Source of the DNA: Deroplatys truncata
Taxonomy: Eukaryota; Arthropoda; Insecta; Mantodea; Mantidae
DNA: 64,000 nt
Direction of reading: 5' to 3'
NCBI GenBank assembly: GCA_030765065.1
Contig: CM060984.1
Coordinates: 84,469,988-84,533,987 of the forward strand
A program made the translations under genes and the position numbers. Positions 1 to 11,884 of this stretch are shown in pieces. Below the pieces are notes generated by a model. The model made no database searches. It was not told the DNA's origin and worked only from the letters and a program-made list of their open reading frames with translations. Numbering within the stretch: position 1 is the first letter of the stretch; every line of letters starts with the position of its first letter.

Positions 1-157
1 CAAACACACACACACACCATGGACCTTTTTCTAAAAAATATTTCTTGGGTGTCAAGAGGATCTTAAAACGTATATTATCGGGATATTTCAGTGTCAAATT
101 TATGGATGGAATGCAATACTTCCTCTCTTACTAAAGGTAAATAGAAGAGAAAATAAA
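1..157 (+). mobile_element. AB repeat, 3' end of an old B module, cut by the window edge
   Basis: The stretch begins inside a CA microsatellite. It then follows the B-module order: a T-rich linker, a diverged form of the ATGTATTTCCGGTGAAATC block, GGATGGAATGCAATACTTCC, and a degenerate TTACTAAAGG...AGAGAAAATAAAA end. It is clearly more diverged than the young copies further on. No coding capacity is visible. Confidence 0.7.
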
Positions 158-751
158 ATGCACATAAAATAGTTATAAACAAAAATAGTTAATAAAATAT
201 TAAATTAATCAAGGTAGACTAAATGTTAACCTTACATTAACAAATCACCAATGTAACAATGTTGCTTAAGTTTGCCCCAAGCAGCCGTCCAAAATCCAGG
301 CAGCATGTTTAATGTGGTGCCAGAAACGTTTGGAAACCCCTGTCTTAGCCGAGCCTGTTGTCCGAGCAGTGACGAAGCATTCGCTATGTAGATTATGGCG
401 AACATTCTAGGGGAGGGATTCCAAATGACTCTAATGTTAGTTATCCTCGGGCCTCCATTCAGCGTGTTACAAATGAATGGCGCGAGTGCGCATGCGTCCT
501 GCAGATATAATTACAAAGGCAGGGAGAATGGCATATGTACCAATTTGTGTGAAAGTTCTTATATCTCTGCGTTTGCTAAACAAAAGACCTCACTTTACAA
601 CTAGAGAAAGTTGCATCATTGTAAGAATGTGCCAGGGGCATAAAATCATTGGGACTGAGTTGATAACTCATTTCGGGAGTAAAATAAGTGTATAAGCCAC
701 AGAAGTAACACAAGATTCGTTCCTATTTGGGTAACACATTTTTTAAAAAAG
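158..751. other. AT-rich stretch with no recognised feature
   Basis: Two overlapping open frames of about 70 codons lie at 395-695. They have no recognisable domain and look like chance ORFs. I see no repeat family or RNA gene here. Confidence 0.5.
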
Positions 752-984
752 TCTAATGTGTTATATTCACATGGCTTTCTCCACCCTCTATCGTTTATTA
801 GTGAGTATACAAATTATTCTTACGAAAGTTTTTTTTCTATTTTATCTACTTCATTTTAATGGAGAAACCTTTGCAGAAATAGCGCATTACATATTACGTT
901 ATAGATATAAAGGGAAAATGTTTAAGAAGTGGTCTATATGCTGGCCTTAAAATTCCACTCTCTTTCTAGGCAGTCGAGAGAAAC

Positions 985-1576
985 AAATAAATAAATAAAA
1001 TCTGAATATACTATCCCGGCACCTTGGTTACTACACCGGGACATACATTTAAACTTTTCACTTATTCTCACAAACACATTTACATTTTAGATTACATCAA
1101 ATTTTTTGCAGATAAAATAACTACAAATTACACAATGTCTACAAAATAATAACATAACAATAAATAAAGAAAACTAAATAAAAGAAAGATAGAAAAATAG
1201 AAATTATTGGATTAGAGTAAAGGCGTAAAAAATAATTACAATTCTAAATTTTATATTTATCTACACTTGCTGGAAACCAGCAAACTTAGCACTGGTAACC
1301 AGCTACTATCTACTCCTATGTAACTACATTCACTGGAAACCAGCGAAAATGTACTGGTAGCCAGCACAAGACCTTTTACTAATAAGTTGATTTTAATAAG
1401 CTTATTTATATTTTATTTAAAATGTTCCTTAATTAAAATGTTTTATAAAGTTAAAGTTATCAATTTATAACATTCCATTGTTCTCATGGTAATTATTTAA
1501 TTTGTAATAATTCAATATCTTATTTAATTCATTTATATCTCTATTTATACATTTGTGTTCATTTGTTTCAACAATT
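985..1576. mobile_element. Unclassified 592-bp insertion with four short palindromes, inside an AB repeat
   Basis: The insert splits the AB copy exactly between 984 and 1577-1583. GAGAAAC occurs on both sides (978-984 and 1577-1583), a plausible 7-bp target duplication. The insert starts with an AAAT-rich run and is AT-rich throughout. Near 1013-1042 TCCCGG and CCGGGA form an inverted pair. At about 1269-1365 there are four small hairpins of the form CTGG-NNN-CCAG. No protein is encoded. The class is unknown. Confidence 0.55.
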
Positions 1577-1985
1577 GAGAAACTATTCAAAATCGATAGG
1601 ACTTTAAAATAATGACAAAGTACTGAACAATTCGAACCATTAATAACTAATATCTTGGAAATGGGTTACGCCGTAAAAAAGTTGTTTGGAATAAATTGTG
1701 TTTTGCTTTTTTGTGTTGAACGCTTTCATCTATCGCCTAACGTTTACCCATTATACAAGATTAGGTATATAATATTCCTTCCAAATGAAGTGGGCTTTCC
1801 AAACTATTCCCATAAAATTCAAGATAAACATTTCGGTTAATTTGATATTTTAATTAAAATCGTTAGGACCATTTTTGAGAAAATGGCAAAGTTCTAAGTA
1901 AAGGATAGTTTGGGACGTATGTTTGAAAAATATTGTACTTAAATAACAAGTTTGGTATTTATCCAATATTTTTTTAGTTATACTG

Positions 1986-1987
<2 letters not shown>

Positions 1988-2020
<33 letters not shown>

Positions 2021-2083
2021 ACACACACACTCACTCACACACCCACACCTACACAGTTACAAAGACCCTTTTTTTAAAAATTA

Positions 2084-2121
<38 letters not shown>
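1988..2121. repeat. Compound microsatellite: (TC)n, (AC)n, then (ATT)n
   Basis: A TC run (about 1988-2017) passes into interrupted AC repeats (to about 2056). After a T-rich linker comes a run of ATT triplets (about 2081-2121). It sits at the point of the B module where all copies carry a CA-type microsatellite, so it is an overgrown version of that internal site. Confidence 0.9.
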
Positions 2122-2122
<1 letters not shown>

Positions 2123-2225
2123 GTTGTGCTCAAAACATGTATTTCCATTATGATCCCTGTATGACAGTTTTGAGCAGAATACTTCCCCTACCTGATAGGT
2201 AAATGGTAGAGAACGTAAGAATTAT

Positions 2226-3183
2226 TTCTTTCAATGTGAAAACGGCATTGAAATACGTGTTAACCAGCTTTTAGAACATTTTAGGTACTATAATATGTGC
2301 AGTGAGCTTGATTTTTCACGATTCGTTAACATCTACAATTACTTTCCACGTCGCCCTAAAGAAGCTAAATTGGCGAAGCGAATTAAAATTCGAGGTCTAG
2401 CTGACTTCAACTGTTACCCAAAATAAGGCTTGGATGATATTTTATTGGGTAGAGAAAGTCGTGCGAGCTTATATAATGGGGAATAGTTATATATTTGAAA
2501 AGCAGATGTAATGTCAAAATGGTAATCTAATATGCGCACGAGTCGTGAAACATGGTGCAAAATGTTATCGTAGAGCAGCCCCTCGGCGTGTGTCTGTTGT
2601 AGGTGAGGAGGGGGAACTGTCACACCTGCTCCAACTCTTCGTACAGGAATTCAACCGGACGTGACGTCAGGAACTGTCACTTCCTCCTGCTACCGCTTCA
2701 TATTTACCTTTGACATGAAAATGATAATGTAACATCGACTTAGACTTTAAGGGTACACAGTGCAGTCAAACATCGACGTAGATATATATTTCAAGAAAGT
2801 AATCAACTTCCGTACTCTATTGGGTGCTTTGGTTTGTCTGCTTCTTCCTTTCTAGTGCAAATGAGAATATATTTAAGAACTCCACAATTAAACTTTGGAA
2901 TCCACTAAGAGATATACTCAGGAGTAATTTGGTTCAGTAGGTTTATGGTTTGTTAGCTTATTGTTGCTTATTTACAGCTTAGGATGTCAGAACCCCAGCT
3001 CTGCTTGCATTATTGCTTTAACACTGCACATATTTAATCCCATCCCACTGTCCATTCTCCGCGCAGAAACTAATGGGAAGATTAGAGTGGTAAAAGTATT
3101 CGGTACTAAATTATAAAAGTCTACAAATATCAGCCAACTTATGTAAAATTTTATCAGATTTATTCCGCATAATTATAACAAAA

Positions 3184-3186
<3 letters not shown>
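2226..3186. other. No gene recognised
   Basis: Mostly unique AT-rich sequence. The consensus CRE palindrome TGACGTCA occurs at about 2662, but no promoter context is visible. Near 2992-3030 the text AGAACCCCAGCTCTGCTTGC resembles a short motif at 21298, possibly a shared old repeat end. Confidence 0.4.

Positions 3187-3234
<48 letters not shown>
3187..3234. repeat. (AT)n microsatellite at the 3' tail of a LINE
   Basis: About 24 AT units directly abut the 3' end of the minus-strand LINE. Microsatellite tails are common at LINE 3' ends, so this is probably the expanded tail of the retrotransposon. Confidence 0.9.
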
Positions 3235-3236
<2 letters not shown>

Positions 3237-4126
3237 ATTTATTGTCATTAAACAGTTATATAACTGCAATAGACATTGTCAGTATATACAATAATACAAA
3301 TTAATAATACAACATAAACCACACCTTGTGCAACTTTTACAGCAAAAAAGTAACAATTAAATATCAATATCAGATGCATTAAAATCAATAAATTAATTAA
3401 TAGAATAAAATGGATTATCCACAAGCCAAGAATGCAATCGCTTACAAAATATTTTATAAGGCAAATCTTTTACAGCTTGAGGTAGCTTGTTAAAAAGTTT
3501 AATGCCAATATAGGAGTAACTTTGAGAAGTTTTCTTAAGTCTATGCTGAGGAATATCGATCATTTGACCATTACGGATATTATAATTATGAATATTGGAT
3601 CTCGTGTTATACATATGTTGATTCTGTTTCATAAAACCCAATACAGTATAAATATACAAATTTATAACAGTCAAAATATTATATATTTTAAAATAGGGTT
3701 TACAGTGTGCTCTAGTAGTTATCTTAGCCATAATTCCTATAGCTTTCTTTTGCACAAGTAATACATCTTGGATATATGAGCTATTACCCCAAAGTAAAAT
3801 ACCATAATTAATAATACTGTGAAAGTATGCAAAATATGAGACACGTATATACTCAAAGGGTACACAATTGACTAAGTTTCTCATCAGGAATAAAACCCTT
3901 GACAACTTTCTGCATAAAAATGTAATATGTGACTCCCAGGTTAAAAATCTATCAATAAAAATGCCTAAAAACTTTACATCAGTACAACGCTTTGAGACAA
4001 AAACATTATTTAAAGTAAAAATTATATTTTTAGTTTTAGAATCATTAAGTAAAAACTTATTTGCTTGAAACCATTGTGATGTATACATTATATTATTTTG
4101 AACCTCAGTTTCAAGATACTATATAT
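3235..4126 (-). pseudogene. 5'-truncated non-LTR retrotransposon, C-terminal end of reverse transcriptase ORF2 plus 3' UTR
   Basis: The minus strand is open from about 4126 to 3393 (about 243 codons; the methionine at 4088 is internal, because the frame reads LETEVQNNI before it). In order it shows WFQANKFLLN, VKFLGIFIDRFLTW, INYGILLWGNSS, VQKKAIGIMA and HCKPYFKIYNILTV. These are the palm/thumb and C-terminal landmarks of jockey/CR1-like LINE polymerases. The catalytic core, endonuclease and ORF1 are absent, as expected from 5' truncation during target-primed reverse transcription. The 3' UTR (3392-3235) ends with AATAAA on the minus strand, followed by the AT tail. The intact frame over 240 codons suggests a fairly recent insertion. 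The exact clade is not resolved. Confidence 0.88.
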
Positions 4127-4667
4127 ACCCAACTTTCCAAGAAACTGATTTTCAAAAACAGAAAATCGAGTCCCACCTGATGAAAAGTTAAAAATTTTAA
4201 ACTTTTAAATACGTCATATTATTCCTCAGATATTCTCCTTTACAATCTAATATTACGTTTTTGTAAAACATTAAAATTGTTTATGAAAGAAAATAGGTAA
4301 TAAAGTATGTAACACTAAAAGTCAATGATGTCTTAAATAATTAAAACTCTAAATCCAAAAATACTTGACACTAAGATAAGGCTCTTTATATCTCTTCATC
4401 TAATTTCAAAGGCTGTGTGCTGAAAATTTGAAACAAATTGTACGAAAATTGGATCACGAGGAACATTCTAAAGTGGCGAAAATATAAGAACGCAAAATTA
4501 TAAGACATAAAATGTTAAAATTACAGGTGCTATTTGTACTGATCTGTACACGTTCATTTAAATGGCTAAAAAGATAAACCGCAATTGCATCCTGATTTTG
4601 CAATGTTTGAGGATTTTTTCCATTAATATTTAAAAACTCCTTTTTATTTGGTTTTTCCCCCCTTTTC
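4127..4667. other. No gene recognised
   Basis: AT-rich flank between the LINE truncation point and the next AB repeat. No ORF, RNA gene or known repeat was recognised. Confidence 0.4.
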
Positions 4668-5480
4668 CTTCTCTACTACGTGCTAGTAAGTAGAGGAAAC
4701 TTGATAAGAGAGAAGAAATATTTTACAGGAAATACATGTTTTAAGACTCCCAAAATAAAAAAGCACTTTTAGAGTTGTTGTTGTTGTGTGTGTGTGTGTG
4801 TGTGTGTTTCAACAGCATAACTCAAAAACGAAAAGTCTGATATACACCAACCTTGGTATTTAAGTTCAGGGTCTTCCAAGGATGTGACAAGAAGATTTGC
4901 AAGAAAACTCCCCCAACCCCAATCTACCCTTTACGAGAAAAATTTTTTCTTACGTTTTAATTTTCTAAAAAATTTGTTCTAACGACGTTGATTAACATAC
5001 TATATGTTTAAGATATTTGCATGGCAAAATGTATATCTCGAATTTTCGAGAACACATTACAAAGTATTCTCTATTCTAAGCGACTTTCGTATAATTGGTA
5101 AACTCTAATTGTAAGATATACACAAAATCTTACTACGCAAAAAATGTAGATCCTTTTAAAGCATACAATTTATGTCCAAAGAATTGTTTGTGGAGTTAAC
5201 CATGTCCGAGACATTCTTGTTATGGGTTTGAAATACTAATACTTTTGTCTAGTGGAAATTTTCTCGTGGTCATGCACAGAGCATGAAGCTTCAAAGCCAT
5301 CGCACAGTGACACGCGTTTTAAAAATCTGACTGTCGCTTTACCTACTGCATCCTCCTGGTACTACGAGTGTAAATCTGTAAGTAAGGTTTATCTTGATTA
5401 ACAAGAAGTCGATAGAAGCAGCAGCTTTGTTTGTAGAAGACTGAATAGAGGAAGTCATGTGAATGCAGCACATCAAGCTT
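4668..5480 (-). mobile_element. AB repeat, old full-length A1B1 copy, reverse orientation
   Basis: Read on the plus strand it starts with the reversed 3' end (CTTCTCTACTACGTGCTAGTAAG). It runs through the reversed B module with a GT microsatellite at 4786-4807 and ends with the reversed A terminus (GTCATGTGAATGCAGCACATC). All landmark blocks of the B module are present with many substitutions: AACAGCATAACTCAAAAACG, CTTGGTATTTAAGTTCAG and GTAGATCCTTTTAAAG. It is one of the most complete old copies. Confidence 0.85.
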
Positions 5481-5561
5481 TATTTTCTTTCTTTTTATCC
5501 ACATATTTTAGAAAATTTAGTATGAGTTCCCTTACTAACATTACAGCATAAGTATCAACAT

Positions 5562-5845
5562 TATCTCCGTGGACTAGAGGTACCGTGCTAGCCTCTGGTT
5601 CCCAAGGTCGCGTGTTCAAACCCGGCGGAGGGCGATAGATTTTTTCGGGCGTAAAAATCCTTAGCACGGCTTCCTTCGGAAGGGAAGTAAAGCCCCGTGT
5701 GTAGATTTTACGGCACGTAAAAGAACCTCAAGCCTGATAAAGAGGCCTCTGAGCAAAATTACCGATCTTTCACGCCCAATATAGAATGGGACGCTAAAAC
5801 CCATAGTAGTTAAAGAGCGTCCATAAATAAAACTCAATTTCATTT
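5562..5845 (+). mobile_element. SINE A, full-length copy with tRNA-like head
   Basis: The head resembles a pol III promoter, with a box-A-like GTGGACTAGAGG near 5569 and a box-B-like GTTCAAACC at 5614-5622. The body reads CTTCCTTCGGAAGGGAAGTAA ... GGCACGTAAAAGAACCTC ... TTTCACGCCCAATAT ... GAGCGTCCATAAATAAAAC. The body recurs at 13996 (plus) and 21557 (minus), which defines a family. No protein is encoded; such elements move using LINE machinery. The tail is AT-rich rather than pure poly(A). Confidence 0.82.
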
Positions 5846-6529
5846 CATTGACATCACTATGATCGAGCAGTCAGCATTTACGGCCAGTCAGCTTTACATC
5901 TCTGCGATCCAGGAATCGATTCTCCGCTTTCTACAACTAATATCACTGCCTATCCTGAAGGTCTGAATATGGGTTTGAACGGAATATTTCTTCCTAATTT
6001 TAAGTTCACGCATAACAGTTTGTATCTGTCATACTATTTATTTATTGTAAACAAATCAAGTTGTGTTATTTTTATAGTGTTTAACGCCCCTTAAGTGGGA
6101 AGGAAGTGTTTCAGGCCTAAGCTTAGGGTACCTCTCCGACATTTGCCAGATATGAGGACTGAGGACTCAAAAGCCTCAGTGGGAGGGCGGTTCTGGCGTG
6201 ATTTCAGCCGCGAATTTACCGTTCATGAGTCTAATAAGCCTTAACGACCACAATCATCGGTGTCAGCAAAGCTCTGCATGCGTAATCGGATAGCTAAAAT
6301 AAATATTGAAATTGAATAGCTTTTTCTCAAATTTGAAATTTTGATGCTGTAATTGTGTGTTTTCCAACAAAACCATTCATGCAATCACATTGCATTTTGC
6401 TCCATATCGATGATATTACACTCTTCCGCTTACCAATTGTAAATACAATATTAATTTATATCCGAAAACTATGTATTTGTGAATATTATAATCCAAAAAC
6501 TAAAATTCAGTAGAATTCCTCATACTTCA
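5846..6529. other. Mostly unrecognised; possible degraded SINE at about 6070-6310
   Basis: From about 6070 to 6310 the base composition is higher in GC, with TAGTGTTTAACGCCCCTTAAG near the start and an AAATAAATATTGAAATTGAAT tail. This has the look of a degraded SINE, but I found no second copy in the window. The rest is unremarkable. Confidence 0.3.
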
Positions 6530-6650
6530 TCAAGCATGTTTAAATAATGTGACAAGACGATTTTCAAGAAATGTGAAATTATCTTCATTCTGAACGAATT
6601 CTGTATAACTTGTAACCCATAAGAAATAAATGAAAACTTACAGCAGGAAA
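6530..6650 (-). mobile_element. AB repeat, short old B-module fragment, reverse orientation
   Basis: About 120 bp align to the reversed B module: ATGTTTAAATA, then a diverged middle, then TTCATTCTGAACGAATTCTG and CTTGTAACCCATAAGA. Flanking parts of the module are not recognisable. Confidence 0.5.
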
Positions 6651-7029
6651 AATACAGAGCTGTTTGAAAGATACAAATTATGTCAAACGACGTTGACATC
6701 AGTCGATTTCGAAGTATACTTCTCATCTCTAAGGTTTCCAGGTGAGGATGGCATGTGGCATCTATAAAACATGTACGCTGTTCTTTGTTTTCCCGCATGG
6801 ATTTATTAATAACAATAACAAAGTGACTTACGATATGCGAAAAGTTGCGTTTTGTTTTCCGTATCATGCATGCAACCAAGTTCATATTGACCGATTTTGG
6901 ATCATTTCTGTGAAAAAGATAGCGTACAAAGATTACCTTTTATAGGAGAAATGTTACGCAGCACAGATTCTAATGTGACTTATTTTAATTAAGCGTACCC
7001 TAATTTAAGTGATTAATCAGAAAAATAAA

Positions 7030-7425
7030 AATCTGACGTGTTGCATTCACTTGAGTTTATCTGCTCACAAAGTATTCTTACAAAAGCTCACACTTCTATC
7101 TACTTCTTGTTAATACGAAATAATCTAGGTTGCAAATTTTGAACTTTGCTAAGCGTTACGTAGCGGATATGTTTTATAGTTTGCGATTCCCCCACCCTTT
7201 CTTCTCATTCCATCGCAAGAGCTTGACACCACGAATAAACATTTGGATGTTGTTTCATTTTGAAAGCTTCTTGCTTAATTTTAAAAAATTCCAAAAGTAT
7301 ACGGTAATAACTTAGCGAGAATAAAATAATCACATTTTATATGGATAGTATAGGTAATATGCAATGAATATATGTGAATATCCCACTGGTAGAGTCGTAC
7401 GAATGCATCACATCAGACTTTTTTC
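7030..7425. mobile_element. Two diverged AB 5' termini facing each other
   Basis: A forward A terminus (AATCTGACGTGTTGCATTCAC) begins near 7030 and continues about 90 bp. A reversed terminus (GCATCACATCAGACTTTTTTC) ends near 7425. The middle is unrecognisable. This is either two old truncated copies or a derivative with A ends on both sides. A TTTC microsatellite follows at about 7418-7452. Confidence 0.45.
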
Positions 7426-10159
7426 TTTCTTTCTTTACTTCTTTCTTTCTTCTAGAAATTCTACTCTCTTTTAGCAAATAACATTCAATGGAAGCGTTCA
7501 ACAGTTTTCTTCAGACTGCGTTTTACTGTGTCCCAAATAGGTAATATTCAAGACAGATCCAGCCAAAGCAAGGCATTGAATCACAACGGAATACGTGCTG
7601 ATAGGTTGATACAATTTTGATATTGCATAAAATGTAGCAAAACTGAAAGGTTCCAGAAGCCCGACAGAAAATAAGAACCCAATGCGGTTAATTTAACAGA
7701 CTAAGCTCCGGAACGGGTTAATGAGTTTGGTCACGTGACTGCCTGTCCAGTGGGTGGCGCGCGCATCGCTTGAGCAATAAACCGTACACTTGTTACATAA
7801 GAGTGCATACTGCTAACTAAGACTGCCGCCTTCTTTTTATAAAGCTTATTAAACTCTGCTCCCCGTAAAAAGGAAATAGATTTTTCATTTGCTAGTTTCC
7901 CTAAAAACCCATTACGATTAGATGTTTTTGGACATAGTATAAATGCATATCATAGAAGTTGTTCTTAGAATTGATAAAGCAATATCAAAGTATCAAACAG
8001 AACATTCCACTGACGCTGAAGATGTCCGTCCACATTCCGGTCATCATTTTATTCATTCGTTTCATTGTAGTTAAGATGCCAAGCATTTGAGGAGAAATAA
8101 ATAAAACTGCGCAAATCATCCAAGGCTACAGGAGATTAGAATGGAACGAACATTCAGTTCTGGTTATTTATAACTTTGGAATATTGACCAAATAATATTT
8201 GCAATTTAAAAACAGCAGTTATAAACTAAATGAATTGCAAAACAGTATAACTTAAAAATATACACGGTCAAACTAAAGTCATGGGTTTTGAAGAAAAACT
8301 TCCAAAAAGAATAAAGATAGTAGTAGGCATTAAAATTATTGAGCAGTTCTTCAGTTTCAAAAACTGGGATGTATAATAGAGGTCTGCACTTCCATGAAAA
8401 CAACCGACTGTACCGACCGTCAATGATAGCTTGTTACGTTCGACCGTCGAAATGAATAATCAGAAGATTGCATACCTATCAGGCCCAACTTCTTTGTTCC
8501 TTTTTTCTCTACCCGAAGCACTTCTCTTGACCAAGAGCTCACGGTCGACTAGGATCCCGCGGTTAACCGCGGCTATTCGGAGTAATGGCGGTGCTTTGGA
8601 CTGTATAGGTGAATGAAACAACTGTTACGTTTAGGTACCTCTTTACTCACTCAGTAGCAAATGCGTAGCCTTATTTAGCCAGTTTCCATTACTTTTGACT
8701 TTTTTGGAGGTGGTCAATTTATATATTTCCTTATCCAGCCTGAGTGAGCCTGCACGCCGTAAAATGCGGCTATACGAGTACTGACAGATGACAACAGACC
8801 AGTTCCGTTCCCACTCTCAAACCGTATCTGCTTTTGTAAACAAAGCTGTCGGTCTTTTGTCTCTAGTATCTTGGAAATGTTATTGAAATAATGATAATTT
8901 ACGGTCATAAATGTAGTTTAATATAAGAATGGCATTAAAGTATTGCGGCGTCCATTTTATTCATAACTAACATAATAGACACATTCCACAAAAGAAGTAT
9001 TAATTTTTGTTCTGCAGAATCCTTCCATAGTAATTTCTATTACAACTAATACTACCCAAGTGAAGTTTGTGCCTCAGGTTTTTCTATTACATTTTCCTTG
9101 TTTGTTTCCATTTATACACATAGACAAATATTAATAAATATATAAGAATTTGCTATATTATGCTCATGGGCTTCATTTTTAAAATTATTCTAAAGTCGCA
9201 TACAATGTATTCTATCTTTATTTTTAGTACGTAATGCTGTAGTATTACCAGCACTCAGTAGTATCAAACGCTATAATCGTATAAATACTATATAATACGT
9301 TTATTTAAAATCTTGCAAATACATACTGTATTACTGGGAACAATAATATTTCATATAATTACGGCGTTTAACAACGAACATTTTTATTTTAAAACCAATC
9401 CTTTCCGCGTCTCCTAATTTAAAACTTTGTTCAAGCCTATTTATTTTTTTTACTTCAACGCAGTAAAATGATACGAAAAATTTGCTCAGATTTTGAATTC
9501 CCTAAGTATTTTTATTATAGATATGATTTCTGTAAATTTATTTTTTATAGAAACAACAATTTTTTAAAGCGTATTCAAAACTACAACCCGTCCGATATAA
9601 CCTAGCAATTAATAGGCTTAAAACTGCAAAAATAAATAAATAATTACACTGTAGAACGTCGGATTATCCAGATAATAGTTTACGTATGAGGGATAAATTG
9701 GGTATGTAATAAACAAGGTTATTGGGTGTATAATAATGATATAATTAAATGAATCGCTGCAGTTTACTAAAAGAATGCGACCGTTATATAATTCATCACT
9801 CCCAAATTTTGACATCTCCAATAAAATCTCTAGTTTTACTGCGCGTATCTGCTCTTGAATGCAGTTTTGTATTAGTGTCTGGTTCCACTGATATAGACTC
9901 GCCGGTATTACAACTGGGACGCACCAGAGAGCAGCAGCATCACGGTTGCATGTGAACGACCAAGACTTCGCCGTAACCGACTGGCTGACTGCTCGGCCGC
10001 CGTACTGGCAACCGAAGGTGGCCCGATAAGTCACCGTCGGTCTTTTTCTTGAGAACAAGACCTCTGATTTATAACCTCAAATTTAAGAAAAAGTAATATA
10101 GAAAATAAATAAAATAAATATATAAGGCGAAATGGGAGTATTAAATGGACATTATTAAA
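7426..10159. other. Long AT-rich stretch with no recognised gene
   Basis: No protein family, RNA gene or window-wide repeat was recognised. A GC-rich island at about 9895-10045 gives the start of a 146-codon minus-strand frame (9618-10058). Its composition changes abruptly and it shows no domain, so I do not call it a gene. The palindrome cluster at 8535-8572 is listed separately. Confidence 0.4.
8535..8572. other. Cluster of six-base palindromes with a perfect 16-bp palindrome
   Basis: Within 38 bp there are GAGCTC, GTCGAC, GGATCC, CCGCGG, GTTAAC and CCGCGG. The last three merge into the perfect palindrome CCGCGGTTAACCGCGG (8557-8572). The surrounding 100 bp are GC-richer than the neighbourhood. 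The function is unknown. Confidence 0.6.
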
Positions 10160-10545
10160 TAAAATCCTCAGAAAGACGATTTTAAAATTTTATAAAATGA
10201 TAGCCCATCCAATCATGTTTTAGGGAGCTGAAACTTGGAGGTTAACAAATAAATAAGGGATGTTGAAATAGCAGACATGAAATTACTAAGACCTCTGGCT
10301 GATATTCGCTTCTGGGCCATCAGAGAAACAATGACATTCGGGAAGAACTAAATGTAACCAACATTTCAGAAGTAATAGAACAATACAGAAAACAGTAGAA
10401 TGCACCATGGATACTCGTGATATTCCAGTCAGCATATACAAGTACAAGTCAAAGGAAGAAGAGAGGTCACAAAATGGAGAGAATCTTGGAAGGACTGACT
10501 TTGTGAAGTCGAAACGGGGCAAAAGGCCCAAACCGTGTAGTATTT
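10160..10545 (+). pseudogene. Degraded LINE fragment, C-terminal region of a reverse transcriptase ORF
   Basis: The plus strand, with shifts and stops, reads ILKFYKMIAHPIMF, then GAETWRLTNK, then VEIADMKLLRPLADIRF, then NNDIREELNVTNISEVIEQYRK. This order (FYK...P...GAETW...K, MK.LR, R.NDIREELN, EQYRK) is the familiar C-terminal pattern of insect RTE/R1-like LINEs. At least two stops and two frame changes show that it is dead. A GATGATGATG run follows, perhaps the 3' tail. Confidence 0.75.
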
Positions 10546-11884
10546 GATGATGGAGATGGTGATGATGATGAAGATGGAACGTGATTTTAATTCCAATTTA
10601 TGGTTGACAATAAAATTATTAGGTGCGTACGCTACTACGGACCACCTGCTAGATTGCCTCCATCCGCGCACATGAAACAACACACGAACCCGTAGGGGTT
10701 GAGGTTTTCTTTATAGGAGTTTGAAGAAAATTTGACAACACATTTCAGATTTGGCTGAAAAACTTGATCACAAAATGAAGGGCAGTTTAGAAGAAGAGCC
10801 TTTCACACATTTTCAAATTTTAGGTGAACCACTGCACGTACGAAATTGAAATTTTACACACAAGAGTTTAAAAAAATGTATCGACACATTTGAAATTTGG
10901 TTGAAATCGGTGCATAATTAAATGTAGTTAAACTAAAGAGCCGCCGCATTGAGGCTTCAGGTGAACATTTTCAAACCGAGGCTAAAAAAAAAGTGTACAT
11001 AAATATATACACAATTGACTGCAAACCGGCGGAGGACGTATATTTTTTTTCTATTTATTTGATTTGCATTGCCATTAGACATGAAATCCAAACCATAATG
11101 ATTCTGAGGTAGTGGCCAAGCCATGACTCCTATTGCAAAGTGTTCCTGTGAGGAATAATGGTTGTTGCTCTCGCTTGTCAGGTGTGAGACCGGGTTTCGG
11201 TTCAACACGGGATATCTTATTAAGCCTTAAATGGGTTAAACTTATTGTTAATTATCCACATTACAGCTGAAGGAGGAAAATACGCTTTTTATTTAAATTA
11301 ATCGGTATCTTTTTAAACAGCCATCAGCATGTGCTCGGAAATGCCAGTTTTACCTGTGCACCCTTAAGATATCTTCACAAATTAAAATAATACAAAAGTT
11401 ACTACTGAAATTGGGGAATCTCATAGATTTAAAACAATCCCGTAACACAATGCAACGGTGAGAAACCCTCATGTAGGTAGGCTTGCAAAATGCAAATTGC
11501 ACAATGAGCTAAGTAATAAAACCATATCGGTTATATTGGTATTGTTTAAACATTACAGAACAATCGAAGTTGTAAAATAAAGAATATTAACAAAAATCTA
11601 AGGGAATATTCATGAGAAATCGATAGACTTTTAACAGACGTTTATATAAGGAGTAGAGGAAGATTTTTAGAATTGTTTCCTATGTATGCTAAATACAGAA
11701 CGCAAGAGACAAAATGTTGCAAACGTACCTGAAATGTAACACTATGTATACATTTACGAGCTTGCTTGTTTTCAGTATCATTGAGTAGAAAAGTTATATT
11801 AATGTTAAAATATTTTTGCTGAAGTTTTATATACATTTAAGGCGGTATATCGAAGCTTAGGGAATGATTGTTATTGCCATGGTA
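10546..11884. other. No gene recognised
   Basis: AT-rich sequence between the LINE remnant and the next AB fragment. The open frames here are short and featureless. Confidence 0.4.

Larger units (their letters stand above)
752..2225 (+). mobile_element. AB repeat, old A1B1 copy (subfamily with GTTTATTAGTGAGTATAC), interrupted by an insert
   Basis: The A module (752-984) starts CTAATGTGTTATATTCACATG and continues as in the copy at 27282. The match resumes at 1584, runs through the B module with an internal TC/AC microsatellite, and ends near the CTACCTGATAGG...GAGAACG terminus at about 2225. The join across the insert (GAGAGAAAC | TATTCAAAATCG) aligns with the uninterrupted copy near 27525, so this was one element. 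Confidence 0.75.

Noticed and set aside
2662-2669. CRE site TGACGTCA
   Set aside because: A perfect 8-mer alone is weak evidence, and no TATA box, initiator or gene is visible nearby.
9618-10058. 146-codon minus-strand frame
   Set aside because: Half of it lies in a GC-rich island and half in AT-rich DNA, with no domain, no splice context and no second copy. Probably chance.
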